The notes under the pieces: model-generated
The model's input: the letters and a program-made list of their open reading frames with translations, nothing else
The model's database searches: none
What the model was told of the DNA's origin: nothing
DNA from: Aplectana chamaeleonis
Taxonomy: Eukaryota; Nematoda; Chromadorea; Rhabditida; Cosmocercidae
DNA: 64,000 nucleotides
Reading direction: 5' to 3'
Assembly: GCA_029168955.1 (NCBI GenBank)
Contig: JAPDOI010001366.1
Span: 1-64,000 of the forward strand
Shown: positions 63,851 to 64,000 of the stretch, piece by piece
How the letters are laid out: each line of letters opens with the position of its first letter
How positions within the stretch are numbered: the first letter of the stretch is position 1
Program-made: the position numbers and the translations under genes

Positions 63851-64000
63851 GATCGTCGGCAAAGTCGTTCAGCGATTTGAGAGGCACACGAAAACGTGAC
63901 AGCCTACTAGAGGTGCGCTTCCGCAACAGTTTCCTAAGCTACTTTTGCGCTCACTTAGGCCGGAATCATACTTCCAGCGACGAGCGACGCGACGCTATGT

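Noticed and set aside
63958..64000. Start of an element (CGGAATCATACTTCCAGCGACG) at the window end
   Set aside because: Only about 40 bases are visible and a similar word near 34925 is too weak to define a family, so it is not listed as a feature.

Overview
This window is nuclear DNA of a clade V (strongylid, hookworm-like) nematode. The evidence is five intron-containing housekeeping genes of nematode type, several 53-90 nt introns, start codons lying a few bases after a splice acceptor (as in spliced-leader trans-splicing), and a very heavy load of short inverted-repeat DNA elements and non-LTR retrotransposons. The genus is an inference; no rRNA or mitochondrial marker is present.

Five genes can be rebuilt exon by exon. 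On the minus strand lies an Mlx-type bHLH-zipper factor (mxl-2, 9653 to about 931, five exons). On the plus strand, in the same order and direction, lie ubc-20 (E2-25K/UBE2K ubiquitin-conjugating enzyme, 12993-30034, five exons), cox-17 (mitochondrial copper chaperone, 31530-36358, two exons), sec-20 (BNIP1/Sec20 Qb-SNARE, 36741-47525, six exons) and a gankyrin/PSMD10-like ankyrin protein (48051-50062, eight exons). The coding gaps cox-17/sec-20 and sec-20/PSMD10 are 382 and 525 nt. AATAAA signals lie 146 and 104 nt before the next gene's splice acceptor, so the last three genes, and perhaps all four, look like a nematode operon. From memory, mxl-2, ubc-20 and cox-17 are also neighbours in C. 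elegans (the F40G9 clone), so the cluster appears to be old microsynteny.

Almost everything else is mobile DNA inside introns and spacers. Main blocks: a degenerate gag at 1-540; inverted-repeat elements and a 1.96-kb hAT-like element with a perfect 8-bp target duplication (3394-5352); a dismembered non-LTR element at 5540-9265 with two later insertions; a 3.4-kb PHD-EN-RT non-LTR element on the minus strand (15717-22591) split by a near-complete younger copy on the plus strand (18531-21986), both with target duplications; a further 5'-truncated copy (23925-25183); RTE-type fragments in sec-20; a second hAT-like element (52054-54833). At least a dozen TTAA-flanked (piggyBac-like) short elements are spread through the window. 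No gene was found in 50063-64000.

The genes share no single pathway; they are broadly expressed functions (ubiquitin conjugation, cytochrome oxidase assembly, Golgi-to-ER fusion, proteasome assembly), as expected of a nematode operon. No CRISPR array, rRNA or convincing functional tRNA was seen. The novelty lies mainly in the architecture of nested transposons and in several apparently non-autonomous element families.
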